Origin: Coemansia sp. RSA 922
Taxonomy: Eukaryota > Kickxellomycota > Kickxellomycetes > Kickxellales > Kickxellaceae
Assembly: GCA_027577415.1 (NCBI GenBank)
Contig: JANBQS010000221.1
Span: 1 to 25,794, forward strand
DNA: 25,794 nucleotides
Reading direction: 5' to 3'
This document shows, piece after piece, positions 7,909 through 17,552 of the stretch; positions within the stretch are counted from its first letter, which is position 1; every line of letters begins with the position of its first letter. Position numbers and translations under genes: made by a program. A model generated the notes under the pieces. That model was given only the letters and a program-made list of their open reading frames with translations. It ran no database searches and was not told where the DNA came from.

Positions 7909-10900
7909 ATGCCCTCCTCCACCAATGCTCTTCGCGACTCACCTGCCCTCAACCGACCCCAGAACTCTCCGCGACTTGCACTCCGACGCGATCCGTCACA
8001 ACCACATACATTGCCGGCGCCACCGATACCGCCGCATGCACGCACAAGCCCCACCTCTCGAGCAAGCACAGTGCCCGACGATGATGCGCTGTCTCTGGGC
8101 GGAACGGAGAGTCAAAGTAGCAAACTTACCAACGAGGAGGAGCTGTACTTGCGCCGCGTGTCCGTACTTTACCACGAGCTGTGGACCAGCGACTGGGTTG
8201 ACAGACAGCTGTTTGGCTCCGAGTCCTTGGAAGAGCCAGCTATAGGACATGACTCCGCAGCAACACTCGACGACATCGACGCGCAGGAGAACGCATCAAA
8301 GGACATATCGTTGACGACTGTTTGTGAGGGGCCTGCTGCGACAACGCTATACTCTGACTATGACTCCATTGCTGACCTGGAGGGCGCGGATTTCGTGACA
8401 ACAACGCCGCAAACAACACCTCAAACAATAGTACGCCTTGACAATGGCGCAGAGCCGGAACCTAATATCACAGATGACCTTTCTGGCCCTCAACAGAGTC
8501 GCTCTGGCCAGCAGCGCAAAACGCTATGCGCCTTTCCAGGTGACGACGACCATGCCGAGATGCCCGCAGGCGCCAGCTCCATTGACCGAGCGCCAGCTCC
8601 CAACTTTAGCTCTTCGGACCTGGTCGATGCGCTGGTTGGCACGGTTCACCGACTTGAAGACGATCACACGTTGGTACAGCATAAGAGGTGGAGTGTCGTG
8701 AAGGAGCTGGCTATCACAGAAGCCCACTACTTGCGCGACTTGCTTTTGCTGCGCGCCGTGTTTTTCGAGCCCCTGGCCGGTAGTTCAGGCTCGGGGTTAC
8801 TTCGCTCCGAAGACGCGCTTGTCATATTTAGCAACTTGGACGATATCATCGACTGCGCTCGCTCGCTAGTTGAGTACCTGACCGTGGCTGTGGTGTATGA
8901 GGCTAATAGGTGCTGCTCTTTAGGCGATGGTGAGTCTCAGGCTGCTATTGTGGGCAACGGGTACACCGCCAACGCATCGGACGAAGCTTCCCTACCTCCA
9001 ATAGAAGCACAATCTCAGTGGAGGAGTCTCAGCCGGCCAGCCTCTCAGCCCGAGGCCACCCACCTCGCTGTCAGCGCACAGCCAGAAGACTCGGGGCTAC
9101 GAAGCAGCGCCTGGGCGGATATCTCCATTGCGCAGACGTTCTTGCTTGTGTCGCAGCGCTTGGAGCGCGTCTATGCCCAGTACTGCCGCAGCTTTGAAGC
9201 AGCGAGCCAAAGGCTTGTGGAGATCAAGCAGCTAGCGTCCACAGTCTCGGCTAGCGCTGCGACGCCTAGCACCACGCCGTCTACGCCACTGACCATGTAT
9301 CGCCTATCCTCGACCAGCTCTCCACTTGCAGACGGCTCGAGGAGCCGACGCCAGGCACACAGCAGCAATGGTAGTGGCGGCAACAATCGCAGCGGCGTGC
9401 ACAGCAGCGGTGCGATCGCGCATGACAGCACCAGCTCGGACCATCGCAACATGAGCATCCAGCTGGATCTGGGAGACCCTGACGCCATGTACTCGGCCGT
9501 TATCTACCAGTTCATGTGTGAGCAGTCGCAGCTTCTTGCTGGCAAGACCACAAGCTGGGACTTGTCATCTCTGCTTATCAAGCCCGTGCAGCGCATCCTA
9601 AAGTACCCGCTCCTGATAAAAAGCCTGCTTAGCCTGACTCGACAGCACACCTCCGACCGCAGCCAGCTCGAGAAGGCCTCTCAGAGCATCGAGCGCATTG
9701 CCGAGACGATTAATTCTGTAAATAACATCGATGGCCTGCGCATATCCACGGCCACCACTGCATCTGCCGCCTTGACTGCCACCGACGAGAGCCAGAGCCG
9801 CATTGCGCGCGAGCTGCGCCGCGTACTTCGTCGTCGGCCAGGCAATGTCGGCCACCTGCGCACTAAATCCATCTCGGAACACACTGTCAAGGACCGATTC
9901 TGGGTACCCAGCCGGCCAAAAAGCCGCGCAAAGGATACGCCGGAGCTGCCTGCCAGCGGAGGACCAGTCAGTGGCCCACCTGCCAGCGGTGTCGAGGCGC
10001 TTATTGAGCAGCACGAGCTGCGCATATCTGAGCTTATTCGCAGCCTGCGTCGATGGGAAAGCGACCTGGGCTCGATGCTCTGCCAGCAAGTGGCACTCGT
10101 GGCGCGCTGGAAGGACTTTTACGACTTGCCATGCAAGGAGCTCGCTCCGGTTGCGGCGCCAGAGGGCTATGTGGATCTCCTGGCTCCCGACTGCGACGGC
10201 AGATCTAGCGATGAAATGGTTGATGCTGGTACGATAGCGAGCGCCCGGCCTGGAATCGGGCGCCAGTTTCCATACTCGTCGTTTGAGCGGCTCCAAACAC
10301 GAATGGATCCCCGGCATAGCAAATCCCATGGCGCACTGCGTGCCCACTCGGAACTGGCTCTGTCTACCCGCCGCGCCTCTGCAGCACGGCAAAGTACCGA
10401 GCCGCACATGATCCTTGCGGCAGAGATCAGAAAATCCATGTCGTCTGCTATTAGCGACAAGGAGGGTGGCGAGGGCGAGTGGAGGATGCGCAAGAGGGAC
10501 GGCGTAGTGCGGTATCATACAGCACTCGAGACTGCTTATACGACTCTCTACCCGCAATGCATCTGCTATCCACTGCACTCGAGAATATACCCGGTGCTGA
10601 ACTCGCTTCTACAGATTTACAGCGACGGCCCACGGTCCATCCTGAGCGAGATCGCGCGGCTGTCTAACTCGAGCAACTTGTCCATCTTTTCCGCCGCTGA
10701 GCAAGATAGTGAGCGAGTGGCACGGCTTCAGGGAGCACTCGCCAGCGACCTGCCCAAGCTCTTTGGACACGAGCGGACGGTGGTGCGGCTTCTGTTGGAG
10801 CAGATTGCTACTATTGAGCGTGACTTTTACCGCCACACACTCGACAACCTTGCTAAAGCGTACGCGCAGGCATGCGCTAATGCCAGCCCTCTGCTTTTGC

Positions 10901-11976
10901 CCTGTGCATCTGATAGTCGCCCTGCACGCGGCACTCTTGACATGGACGCTTGTGTAGCCGATCCTTCAAGCAGTAGAGAGCTCCTTCCATCGGTACTTCC
11001 TCCCGTCCTGGACTCTTCGAGAGCGCACCAGCCACCACCTGGCTCGAGCAAGTGGAGCACGCGTATTAAGTCGGCGTACGAGCGACGTGCCAATGAGCGC
11101 ATTTTGGCTGACTCTGACGCAAGTCTACCGTCGGCAAACGAGTGCATTGGCAACATTCAGTCCAGTTTGTGGCTTCTGGCCCAAGAGGCTGACGTCAACG
11201 GCTCGGTGCCGCTAGCGGTTAAGGCTCGACGTCGCCGAAGCTCCACCGAGCCTGCTGTGGCTGCTGGCCCATCGCCTGCTCACTTGATGGCTGCTATTGA
11301 CCATCAAGCTGCATCTGGGTTTGAGCCAACGGCTCCAAAGTCCGGCAGCCCATGGTACGGATCAGCCAGTGATGAGCCTGTACCCGCAATCCCTGACCGC
11401 CGCAACGCCGACGAAGTGCAGCAGTTTGGCACTGGGATGTGGCACCATGTCGAATCGTCCACGACCGCCTCGCTAGACACGGTGTCACGACCAATTATGT
11501 CCAAGCACAGCCGCAAAAAGTCTGTTGGGATTATTGAGCGCATAACGCACCTGCGCCCAGGCCGCCCTTCGCGCAGTCCTCTAGTGTTTGCGGCAAGTGG
11601 TGGCAATAATGAAGTACCACTGAACTACGATAACGCAGATCAAGTAAAGTCGCGTGCGCGCCTGGGTTTGGCGATTGATGTGCCAACCGGTGCCTCCACC
11701 AATGGCAGCTTTGTCAGCGACGATCCATACACCCGGCCTCCAAGTGCAGCCTCTCACTATGCGCCAAGTAGCGCAGCTAGTCTCCACGGCAGCGGCAATG
11801 GCGGCTGGCCCGGAAGCACTGCTGTCAGATATGAGCCGCTGCCCGTGGTGGACTCGATCCGGTTTAGCAAGGGCTTTATTGATAGCACCTTTGACATTAT
11901 TGGTTCTCGAGAGACGCCCGAGGGCGACAGCACTACGGCGACAGCGACGACAACAGAAGCCAAGGACACCGTGTAA
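7909..11976 (+). CDS. Rho guanine nucleotide exchange factor, DH domain plus BAR-like domain
   Basis: From the ATG at 7909 this encodes 1355 residues. It exchanges GDP for GTP on Rho-family GTPases, probably at the cell cortex. The DH domain begins about residue 258 (VVKELAITEAHYLRDLLLL, the CR1 helix). It carries a long Ser/Thr/Gly-rich insert (about 320-520) and resumes with the diagnostic CR3 helix (LLIKPVQRILKYPLLIKSLL, about 552-571). No PH domain is evident after it. Instead, helical segments at about 703-745 and 880-990 (including YPLHSRIYPVLNSLLQIY and ALASDLPKLFGHERTVVRLL) resemble the BAR-like region of Tuba/DNMBP-type GEFs; that assignment is an inference. The N-terminus and the last 350 residues are low-complexity and phosphorylation-prone. 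A candidate 5' exon at 7302-7491 could extend the protein. Confidence 0.88.
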   Translation: MPSSTNALRDSPALNRPQNSPRLALRRDPSQPHTLPAPPIPPHARTSPTSRASTVPDDDALSLGGTESQSSKLTNEEELYLRRVSVLYHELWTSDWVDRQLFGSESLEEPAIGHDSAATLDDIDAQENASKDISLTTVCEGPAATTLYSDYDSIADLEGADFVTTTPQTTPQTIVRLDNGAEPEPNITDDLSGPQQSRSGQQRKTLCAFPGDDDHAEMPAGASSIDRAPAPNFSSSDLVDALVGTVHRLEDDHTLVQHKRWSVVKELAITEAHYLRDLLLLRAVFFEPLAGSSGSGLLRSEDALVIFSNLDDIIDCARSLVEYLTVAVVYEANRCCSLGDGESQAAIVGNGYTANASDEASLPPIEAQSQWRSLSRPASQPEATHLAVSAQPEDSGLRSSAWADISIAQTFLLVSQRLERVYAQYCRSFEAASQRLVEIKQLASTVSASAATPSTTPSTPLTMYRLSSTSSPLADGSRSRRQAHSSNGSGGNNRSGVHSSGAIAHDSTSSDHRNMSIQLDLGDPDAMYSAVIYQFMCEQSQLLAGKTTSWDLSSLLIKPVQRILKYPLLIKSLLSLTRQHTSDRSQLEKASQSIERIAETINSVNNIDGLRISTATTASAALTATDESQSRIARELRRVLRRRPGNVGHLRTKSISEHTVKDRFWVPSRPKSRAKDTPELPASGGPVSGPPASGVEALIEQHELRISELIRSLRRWESDLGSMLCQQVALVARWKDFYDLPCKELAPVAAPEGYVDLLAPDCDGRSSDEMVDAGTIASARPGIGRQFPYSSFERLQTRMDPRHSKSHGALRAHSELALSTRRASAARQSTEPHMILAAEIRKSMSSAISDKEGGEGEWRMRKRDGVVRYHTALETAYTTLYPQCICYPLHSRIYPVLNSLLQIYSDGPRSILSEIARLSNSSNLSIFSAAEQDSERVARLQGALASDLPKLFGHERTVVRLLLEQIATIERDFYRHTLDNLAKAYAQACANASPLLLPCASDSRPARGTLDMDACVADPSSSRELLPSVLPPVLDSSRAHQPPPGSSKWSTRIKSAYERRANERILADSDASLPSANECIGNIQSSLWLLAQEADVNGSVPLAVKARRRRSSTEPAVAAGPSPAHLMAAIDHQAASGFEPTAPKSGSPWYGSASDEPVPAIPDRRNADEVQQFGTGMWHHVESSTTASLDTVSRPIMSKHSRKKSVGIIERITHLRPGRPSRSPLVFAASGGNNEVPLNYDNADQVKSRARLGLAIDVPTGASTNGSFVSDDPYTRPPSAASHYAPSSAASLHGSGNGGWPGSTAVRYEPLPVVDSIRFSKGFIDSTFDIIGSRETPEGDSTTATATTTEAKDTV

Positions 11977-13529
11977 AAGTGTAGTCATTAATAGAACATT
12001 GATCTAGTTTCCGGATAGTAGCGTGATGGAGCAGGTGGCATATCTTGCATCACAAGATATCCAGATATGACCTACAGAGATATCTGCATGTTTGGGGGAG
12101 TTTCGGCTACATGCAACAGGTGCAACTCTGCATGGGTATTGACGCTTGGCTACAAAGGAGGCGTGGGTATGCAGCAGAGATGTGGTTTGGCGCCACGCCT
12201 CCATAGACAAATGCGCCACGTGTGCAATAAGTGACATGTATAGGCCATGATATTCACACATGTCTAAATGCCTCCGATCACGATAGGGCGTATCAATTAG
12301 AGCCAAAAATAAGACACGCTGTTCTTACTTGTGAGCATGTTGCGCCAGCGCTTGTAGTTGTCTCAATTTATTGGAGAGTGGCGAGCCATGCTAGTGACAA
12401 ATAAGTACAAAGCAACAAATTGCCAATTGCATCTGGAAGCTCAGACCAACAATGCAGTGGCAGAAGAGTTTCTGTTTATACCTTTTGGACTCGGATAGAC
12501 CAATAATGGTGGGCTAAACCTGATTGTACTTGGATCTTGCGCCGCCAATGTGCGGGCCAGCCCGGCGAGGGTGGCTCATTGCTGGCCATATCCAACATCT
12601 GCCCAGGACCAATACTTGTCAGGGCGGATGAAACTGGCGAGCAGTTCCAGCCTTTATTTTTACGCTCAAAGCTAAAAGGCGCTGCGGGGAGAGGGGGGCC
12701 AGGAGCCACCACTTACTCTCGCTGCTTGCTCCCCCCTTTCTTCTCCAAACTGTACCTATTTCTGTGCTATTTTGTTTTGTGTCTACACCCGCAGTTTCAG
12801 GGCTTACTGTGTTTTGTTGCCTGGCCTCGCTGTCGACGGCCTATTCTTATTACTACGGCACGCTATCTCCTCTCACAACGCGCCCTTATTTGTGAGGCAT
12901 TTTGCCTATATTAAAATTACACGTCCTCGATCCCCTGCACGGCAATATCTCCAAAGTTCTAGTCTCGGGCTCTTTGTGGTGTATCGCATTGACACATCAT
13001 TAATAACGCATATAGAAGTAGCCTTTCTCCACGCTAGCACATCCCGCCCAATTTTTACACCCAAGGCATACGCTAAGCGCTTTTTTCCACTATTTAGCTC
13101 ATTTTTTTGCTCGCCATTTGCCTCCATTGTTTGAGCTACTGGACCGCTAAGGGGAAATAGTGCAACCAAGCCGCATCTGCCATCACCGACCTCTACATTC
13201 AAACAAGCGTTCCTTTCTTTTTTACCACCAGCAAATTTGTGCGCCGCCTGACAGACTCCTCAGCAGCGTATTTTGTTGAGCCCTAGGAACAACGCCAGCC
13301 AAGGCAGTAGCTCTAGATTGTGTTTTGGATACGCTGTTTATAGCCCACCCGAGAGCAGCGCCGTAACAGGGATATAGTTGCATTCCAAACTTTCCCCCCG
13401 GACTACTCTCTCTCTGCTTGCCTCATTTGATATAGACGGCGCTCGCTTTTTTTTTATACTCTTGTACTTTTTTCTTTCCATTCATCCTTCGTGGCGCCTG
13501 CCTAGCTGCCAGCGGGGTTCATCGCAAGG
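11977..13529. other. 1.55-kb gene-free stretch between RhoGEF and NOX
   Basis: The first 300 bases carry four perfect inverted repeats (separate entry) and a CACGTG E-box at 12217-12222. The middle (12300-12700) shows nothing I can assign. The right half (12720-13529) is T- and C-rich, typical of a fungal promoter and leader, with a poly-T/TATA-like stretch (TTTTTTTTTATACT) at about 13448-13461. No ATG occurs in the last ~390 bases before the NOX start. Several open frames of 60-125 codons lie here, but they begin at non-ATG codons, have promoter-like composition or match no recognisable family. Confidence 0.5.
12040..12264. repeat. Cluster of four short perfect inverted repeats
   Basis: ATATCTTG/CAAGATAT (12040-12047 and 12053-12060, 5-base loop); CAGATAT/ATATCTG (12062-12068 and 12080-12086); GGAGGCGTGG/CCACGCCTCC (12157-12166 and 12193-12202, 26-base loop); GACATGT/ACATGTC (12233-12239 and 12258-12264). 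They begin about 64 bases after the RhoGEF stop codon, so at least the first two may fold in its 3' UTR. A structured non-coding RNA or protein-binding palindromes are equally possible. No known RNA family was recognised. Confidence 0.6.
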
Positions 13530-15668
13530 ATGTCGGCCAGCAACACAATAGCCATGTCAGTCTTGCCTCAGCATCAGATCCAGCACCAGCCCAGACGCCA
13601 ACCCGAGGTCTTGCAGAAGCAGAGTCAACGCACTCTGCAGCACCAGCCGTCGTTTGCACGCGAGGCCGCCGTAGTCGAGCTGCCGCCGCGCAAGTACTTG
13701 CTCCCGCCTATCTATCCATGCCACTACAAGCTCCAGCGCGCTGGGTACATGGGTATCTGGATAGGCCTGCATGTGTCGATCCTGGCGTACTTTTTGGCGA
13801 TAAACGTGCGCAAGGACTGGACGGAGGGCCTCAATCTCGCCAGCCAGTACGGTATCCTGGCTTCGGTGATGGGCATTTTGCTCGCCATGTCTCCGACGTT
13901 TCTCGGGCTGCTCCGGCGGACGCCACTGAACCGGATGCTGACATTTGAAAAGCGCACGCATGCTCACAAGTTTATGTCGTATATCTTGTTTGTGTGGACC
14001 ATTGCTCACTCGTCGCTGCACTACTGGACCGGCGTGGGCTACGCCGACTCGATCCACGTCACACACACATTCATATTTTGGGGGGACCGCCTGGGCGCCA
14101 CTGGGCAGATGATGTGGATGTTCTTTTTGTTCATTGGTCTGGCTGCTCTGCCAATTGTCCGCCGGCTGTACTACGAGGTGTTTTACTACATCCACCACCT
14201 TTACTTGGTCAACATCGCGCTGCTGTATGTGCACTCTGAAAACGGCAAGGCTATCCGCTACGTCACTGGTCCGCTGGCGATATTTGTGCTCGACTACCTC
14301 TACCGGAGTCTGCGCAGCTATCCGCTGATTTGGAGTCGGCGGGCACGGATCCGCTACATCAAGTTCCACCCGGGCGATGTCGTCGAGGTCGGGTTTGACC
14401 GCCGCGAGCTGCTTCAGCATACGCGTGTCGGACAGTATGTCAAGATATGCGTCCCAGAGCTGGGTATTTTCCAGTGGCATCCATTTACACTCACGGCCAC
14501 GCCAAGTGAGTCCCGGGTCATGGCAGACGGCAAGTCGCACGGCATATGGCGAATCCACTTCAAGGTTGCGGGTGACTGGACGCACAAGCTGTCGAAGCGA
14601 CTCCACAAGGTAGCTGCGGGTGGTGATTCGTATAACAACAACTTTGACCAGGAGGCGCGGATCGGACGCGTGGTCAACGACGTCATTGTGCCCGAGGTTT
14701 TGCCTATCCGCTGCCCTGAGGCGGAGTGCGAGGAGAACTACATCATGGCCCTGGCCAGCCGCCTCGATTCTGGAGATTCGGCCATATCTGTCAAAGACGA
14801 GCAAGTGCAGCGCGCATTGGCCAACATCGAGACCCGCCCGCCGGTGTTAGCCACAGCGACAACAACACCCACTGCTAGCGTGACGAACGACAGCGCAGCA
14901 ATCCTCTGCGAGGCGGTCAGCCCACTGGGCAGCGACCAAGCGTGTCGCGTGCCGCTGGCGCCCATGAAGAGCGAGTTTGACGGGACATCATTCCTCAGCA
15001 GCAGCTCCAACAGCACTTACGACGATGCTTGGTTTGACTCGGAGTTTGAGGGTAGCCGCAGGCAAGCGATGCTGCCGACGATCCTTGTCGACGGTCCCTA
15101 CAGCGCGCCAATGGAGTCCTTCTTCGAGTACCACGCCAACATTATTGTCGCTGCAGGCATTGGAATTACGCCGTACATTGCGGCGCTCGACCGCGTGCTT
15201 GAGATGTGCGCTGACAACATGCCGTCGCGCACCACGCAGACGACGCGCGAGGAGCTCCTTCCCAACTGTATCTACCTTGTGTGGGTCTTCCGTGACATCT
15301 CGCTTCTGTGCGTGATGCTGCCGGCCCTCCAGCGGCTGCGCGCCAACCATCGCGCACGCGAGATCGTCGTGCCATGTCTCTACGTGACTGGAGCGGTCGA
15401 TGCCGAGCATGAGACTACTGCTAGCGATGTGTTTGGGCGGCCGATGGTTAGACTGGCAAACGGCATCCGCGTGTCGCTGGGCCGCCCGCCTATCGCACGC
15501 ATGATGGCCCACATGGCGGGCAAGCATCCCAACTCCAAGGTCGGCGTGTTTAGCTGTGCGCCAAAGAATATGACCGCGCTAGTGCGCTCCACGGTACACG
15601 ACACCAATGCGGCAGTCGCACACCAAGGAACTCACATAGAAATGCGCGCCGAGTGCTTCTCCATGTAG
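13530..15668 (+). CDS. NOX: NADPH oxidase-family flavocytochrome (NOX/FRE superfamily)
   Basis: A 712-residue membrane oxidoreductase that moves electrons from NADPH through FAD and two hemes across the membrane. NOX family members thereby make superoxide. A Gln-rich cytosolic N-terminus (about 1-50) precedes about six membrane spans (74-265). Heme-ligand pairs have the NOX spacing: H146-X13-H160 and H222-X12-H235. The FAD-binding HPFT motif starts at H317, a NADPH-site motif DGPY lies near 519, AAGIGITP spans 541-548, and the nicotinamide-site Cys is C676. There are no EF hands, which argues against the calcium-regulated NoxC/NOX5 type. Two oddities: residues about 360-510, between the FAD and NADPH motifs, form a long poorly conserved insert, and the usual CGP motif reads CAP. 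The end (IEMRAECFSM) resembles the NOX C-terminus plus two extra residues. NOX is favoured over ferric reductase by the ligand spacing and the C-terminal end. Confidence 0.85.
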   Translation: MSASNTIAMSVLPQHQIQHQPRRQPEVLQKQSQRTLQHQPSFAREAAVVELPPRKYLLPPIYPCHYKLQRAGYMGIWIGLHVSILAYFLAINVRKDWTEGLNLASQYGILASVMGILLAMSPTFLGLLRRTPLNRMLTFEKRTHAHKFMSYILFVWTIAHSSLHYWTGVGYADSIHVTHTFIFWGDRLGATGQMMWMFFLFIGLAALPIVRRLYYEVFYYIHHLYLVNIALLYVHSENGKAIRYVTGPLAIFVLDYLYRSLRSYPLIWSRRARIRYIKFHPGDVVEVGFDRRELLQHTRVGQYVKICVPELGIFQWHPFTLTATPSESRVMADGKSHGIWRIHFKVAGDWTHKLSKRLHKVAAGGDSYNNNFDQEARIGRVVNDVIVPEVLPIRCPEAECEENYIMALASRLDSGDSAISVKDEQVQRALANIETRPPVLATATTTPTASVTNDSAAILCEAVSPLGSDQACRVPLAPMKSEFDGTSFLSSSSNSTYDDAWFDSEFEGSRRQAMLPTILVDGPYSAPMESFFEYHANIIVAAGIGITPYIAALDRVLEMCADNMPSRTTQTTREELLPNCIYLVWVFRDISLLCVMLPALQRLRANHRAREIVVPCLYVTGAVDAEHETTASDVFGRPMVRLANGIRVSLGRPPIARMMAHMAGKHPNSKVGVFSCAPKNMTALVRSTVHDTNAAVAHQGTHIEMRAECFSM

Positions 15669-15992
15669 TCATTTAGAATATATCCACTTTGAGCTTGCCA
15701 CACGACAAATGTCGATCTTTTTCTTTCAGCAAGTCCGCGCTTGAATAACGAGCGCACTTTCCCCCCAACCTCTGCAGCCCTCTCCCCCAAACTAGCGCTA
15801 TCAAAACGCTATCAGCCAACGAAATTTAGCCGCTAATGAACATTGCGCACGGATGGGGGGAGTGAACCAGGTCGCTCAGTCAGCTTCTAATACCAACTGC
15901 ATTTAAACTCAAATGACACGGTGTTATACATCCTTATCTCTGCTACCTCTTGGTCCTTCTTGACATATCTATATATACATATTTACGCCCAG
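15669..15992 (+). promoter_or_regulatory. Spacer between NOX and the SSS transporter, with uORF
   Basis: Holds the NOX 3' end and the transporter's upstream region. A direct repeat CGCTATCA occurs twice within about 20 bases near 15797-15815. A 16-codon upstream ORF starts at ATG 15913 and stops at TGA 15961-15963, out of frame with the transporter. A TATA-like stretch (CTATATATAC) lies at about 15969-15978, unusually close (about 15 bases) to the ATG at 15993, so it may be leader sequence rather than a working TATA box. Confidence 0.4.
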
Positions 15993-17552
15993 ATGTCTGA
16001 AGGTTCTAGCAGTCCAAAGGTCTCGTCGCCGGCTGCTAATGCGCTCATCTACGTGACTCTAGTATGCTTTTTGGCGCTTGGAATTGTAGCTGGGTGGCGA
16101 TCTCACCGTAACGCCGGGCTCTTCCTAAAGGCAATCAAGTCCCAGTCAGTTCTGGCGCTAACGCTGAATTTCCTGGCAGTCAACATCGGCTCGGGAATCT
16201 TCTTTTCGCTACCTCAAGTTGGCACTATCGCCGGCATCACTGGAGTGTTTGCCTATGCCTTTGCGTCGGGCGCGCCCTTGTTTATATTCGCAGTGCTCGG
16301 CCCGCTATTTCGCAAGCATAACTCGAGGCAGTGGTCCATGACTGCCTTCATCATGGAGCGGTACGGGCGCCCCTTGCACTTGGTGTACAGCCTGATCTGC
16401 ACGCTGTTTGTCGGAATGTACATGGTCAGCGAGCTGACTACGATTTATAGCGTGTATGGGCTTTTGACCCCATTGCATCCGCTGGTGCCAATGATAATCC
16501 TGTGCGTCGTGACCACCATTTACACGGCGTTTGGCGGCGTGTTTGCCTCGCTGATGACCGATGCCATCCAGTGCGTGCTGATCTTGGTGCTTATCATAGT
16601 CTCAGTCGTCGTGGTCAGCGTCAGCGTCCGTCCGTCCAAGGAGGACATTGAGCGCGTTGGCTTGGTAAAGCCAACAAAGATGGGCGGCGAGCTGTTTGTC
16701 ATTCTAACGCTGGCCATCGGCTTTAGCAACATGTACCACCAGGGCTTTTGGCAGCGCACATTTGCCTCGCGCAACGACCGAGACCTGCGCTGGGCCACGT
16801 TCTTTGGGTTCTGGCTGGTATTTATCGTCGCTGCGCTGGTTGGCATGTCAGGCCCGCTGGCAGCATGGGCTGGGACATGGTCGCCTGACTCGGGCGTGCC
16901 CGGCTCCAGCGCATTCTTCACCCTCATAGCATCTATGGCTGGGTGGGTATCCGGCCTGACCCTTGTGCTGTCAACTTCTTTGAGCTGTTGCGCCATCGAC
17001 ACGTGCCAGACGGCCATGTTTGCCTCGCTGTACGACATGGTCGAGCAGAAGGTCAACATCTGGGTGGTGCGCGCTACAGTCGTCTTGCTGAACATCCCAA
17101 TCATCTTTCTGGCTATGCGTGCGCCCGATATTCTGCAAGTCTATCTGCTAGCAGACTTGTTGGCGTGCGCGACCATACTGCCCGTTCTCTTTGGTCTCGT
17201 CAAGCGTCTGAACTTTGTGCACTGGACCGACGCGCTAGTGGGCTGCTTTGGCGGGATCATCGCAGTCGGAGTCTTTGGCCAGGCCTATTTGGGCAACGTG
17301 CACGACGGGTGGCGCCTGCTTTTGCTGGATGGCGGCCTATATGTAGAAGATGAGCGCGTTTTGGGCGCGTTTTGTGTCGCACCCCTCGGCTCCGTCGTGT
17401 TTACGTTCTTTTTCGCTGGTCTGCGCAGATTAGTAACTCGACTGCTAGGCCGTCAGCAATACTTGTATGTCAATAGCATTGCTGAATCGAGCGACGAAGA
17501 CAGAGAGACAACACTTGAAAAGGAGTACGCCAGCGAAAAGCCGCCCTCTTGA
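15993..17552 (+). CDS. Sodium:solute symporter (SSS) family transporter, possibly DUR3/urea-type
   Basis: A 519-residue plasma-membrane transporter with about 13 hydrophobic spans, expected for the SSS fold (cation-coupled uptake of small solutes). The start is the ATG at 15993. The open frame extends 24 codons further upstream, but only to a GTG at 15921 through leader-like sequence. Family-like features include the early LNFLAVNIGSGIFF segment, a TAFGGVFASLMTDAIQCVLIL span typical of SSS core helices, and QGFWQRTFASRNDRDLRWA, resembling the loop in urea/polyamine transporters. It is shorter than DUR3 proteins (about 650-735 residues), chiefly because the C-terminus ends in a short acidic tail (SSDEDRETTLEKEY). 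The substrate cannot be read from the sequence. Confidence 0.7.
   Translation: MSEGSSSPKVSSPAANALIYVTLVCFLALGIVAGWRSHRNAGLFLKAIKSQSVLALTLNFLAVNIGSGIFFSLPQVGTIAGITGVFAYAFASGAPLFIFAVLGPLFRKHNSRQWSMTAFIMERYGRPLHLVYSLICTLFVGMYMVSELTTIYSVYGLLTPLHPLVPMIILCVVTTIYTAFGGVFASLMTDAIQCVLILVLIIVSVVVVSVSVRPSKEDIERVGLVKPTKMGGELFVILTLAIGFSNMYHQGFWQRTFASRNDRDLRWATFFGFWLVFIVAALVGMSGPLAAWAGTWSPDSGVPGSSAFFTLIASMAGWVSGLTLVLSTSLSCCAIDTCQTAMFASLYDMVEQKVNIWVVRATVVLLNIPIIFLAMRAPDILQVYLLADLLACATILPVLFGLVKRLNFVHWTDALVGCFGGIIAVGVFGQAYLGNVHDGWRLLLLDGGLYVEDERVLGAFCVAPLGSVVFTFFFAGLRRLVTRLLGRQQYLYVNSIAESSDEDRETTLEKEYASEKPPS

Noticed and set aside
9598..10578. A 326-codon minus-strand open frame opposite the RhoGEF
   Set aside because: It overlaps the conserved DH CR3 and BAR-like coding sequence and shows no domain of its own.
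12004..12306. Minus-strand frame of up to 100 codons over the inverted repeats
   Set aside because: It begins at TTG, the first ATG leaves about 85 codons with no recognisable family, and it lies in structured non-coding-looking DNA.
12537..13134. Open frames of about 120 codons in the NOX upstream region
   Set aside because: One starts at TTG, and their Phe/Leu/Ser/Cys-rich composition is what C/T-rich promoter DNA gives when translated.
13557..14804. A 415-codon minus-strand open frame opposite NOX
   Set aside because: The plus strand has conserved heme, FAD and NADPH motifs. The minus frame has no recognisable domain and arises from GC-biased codons.
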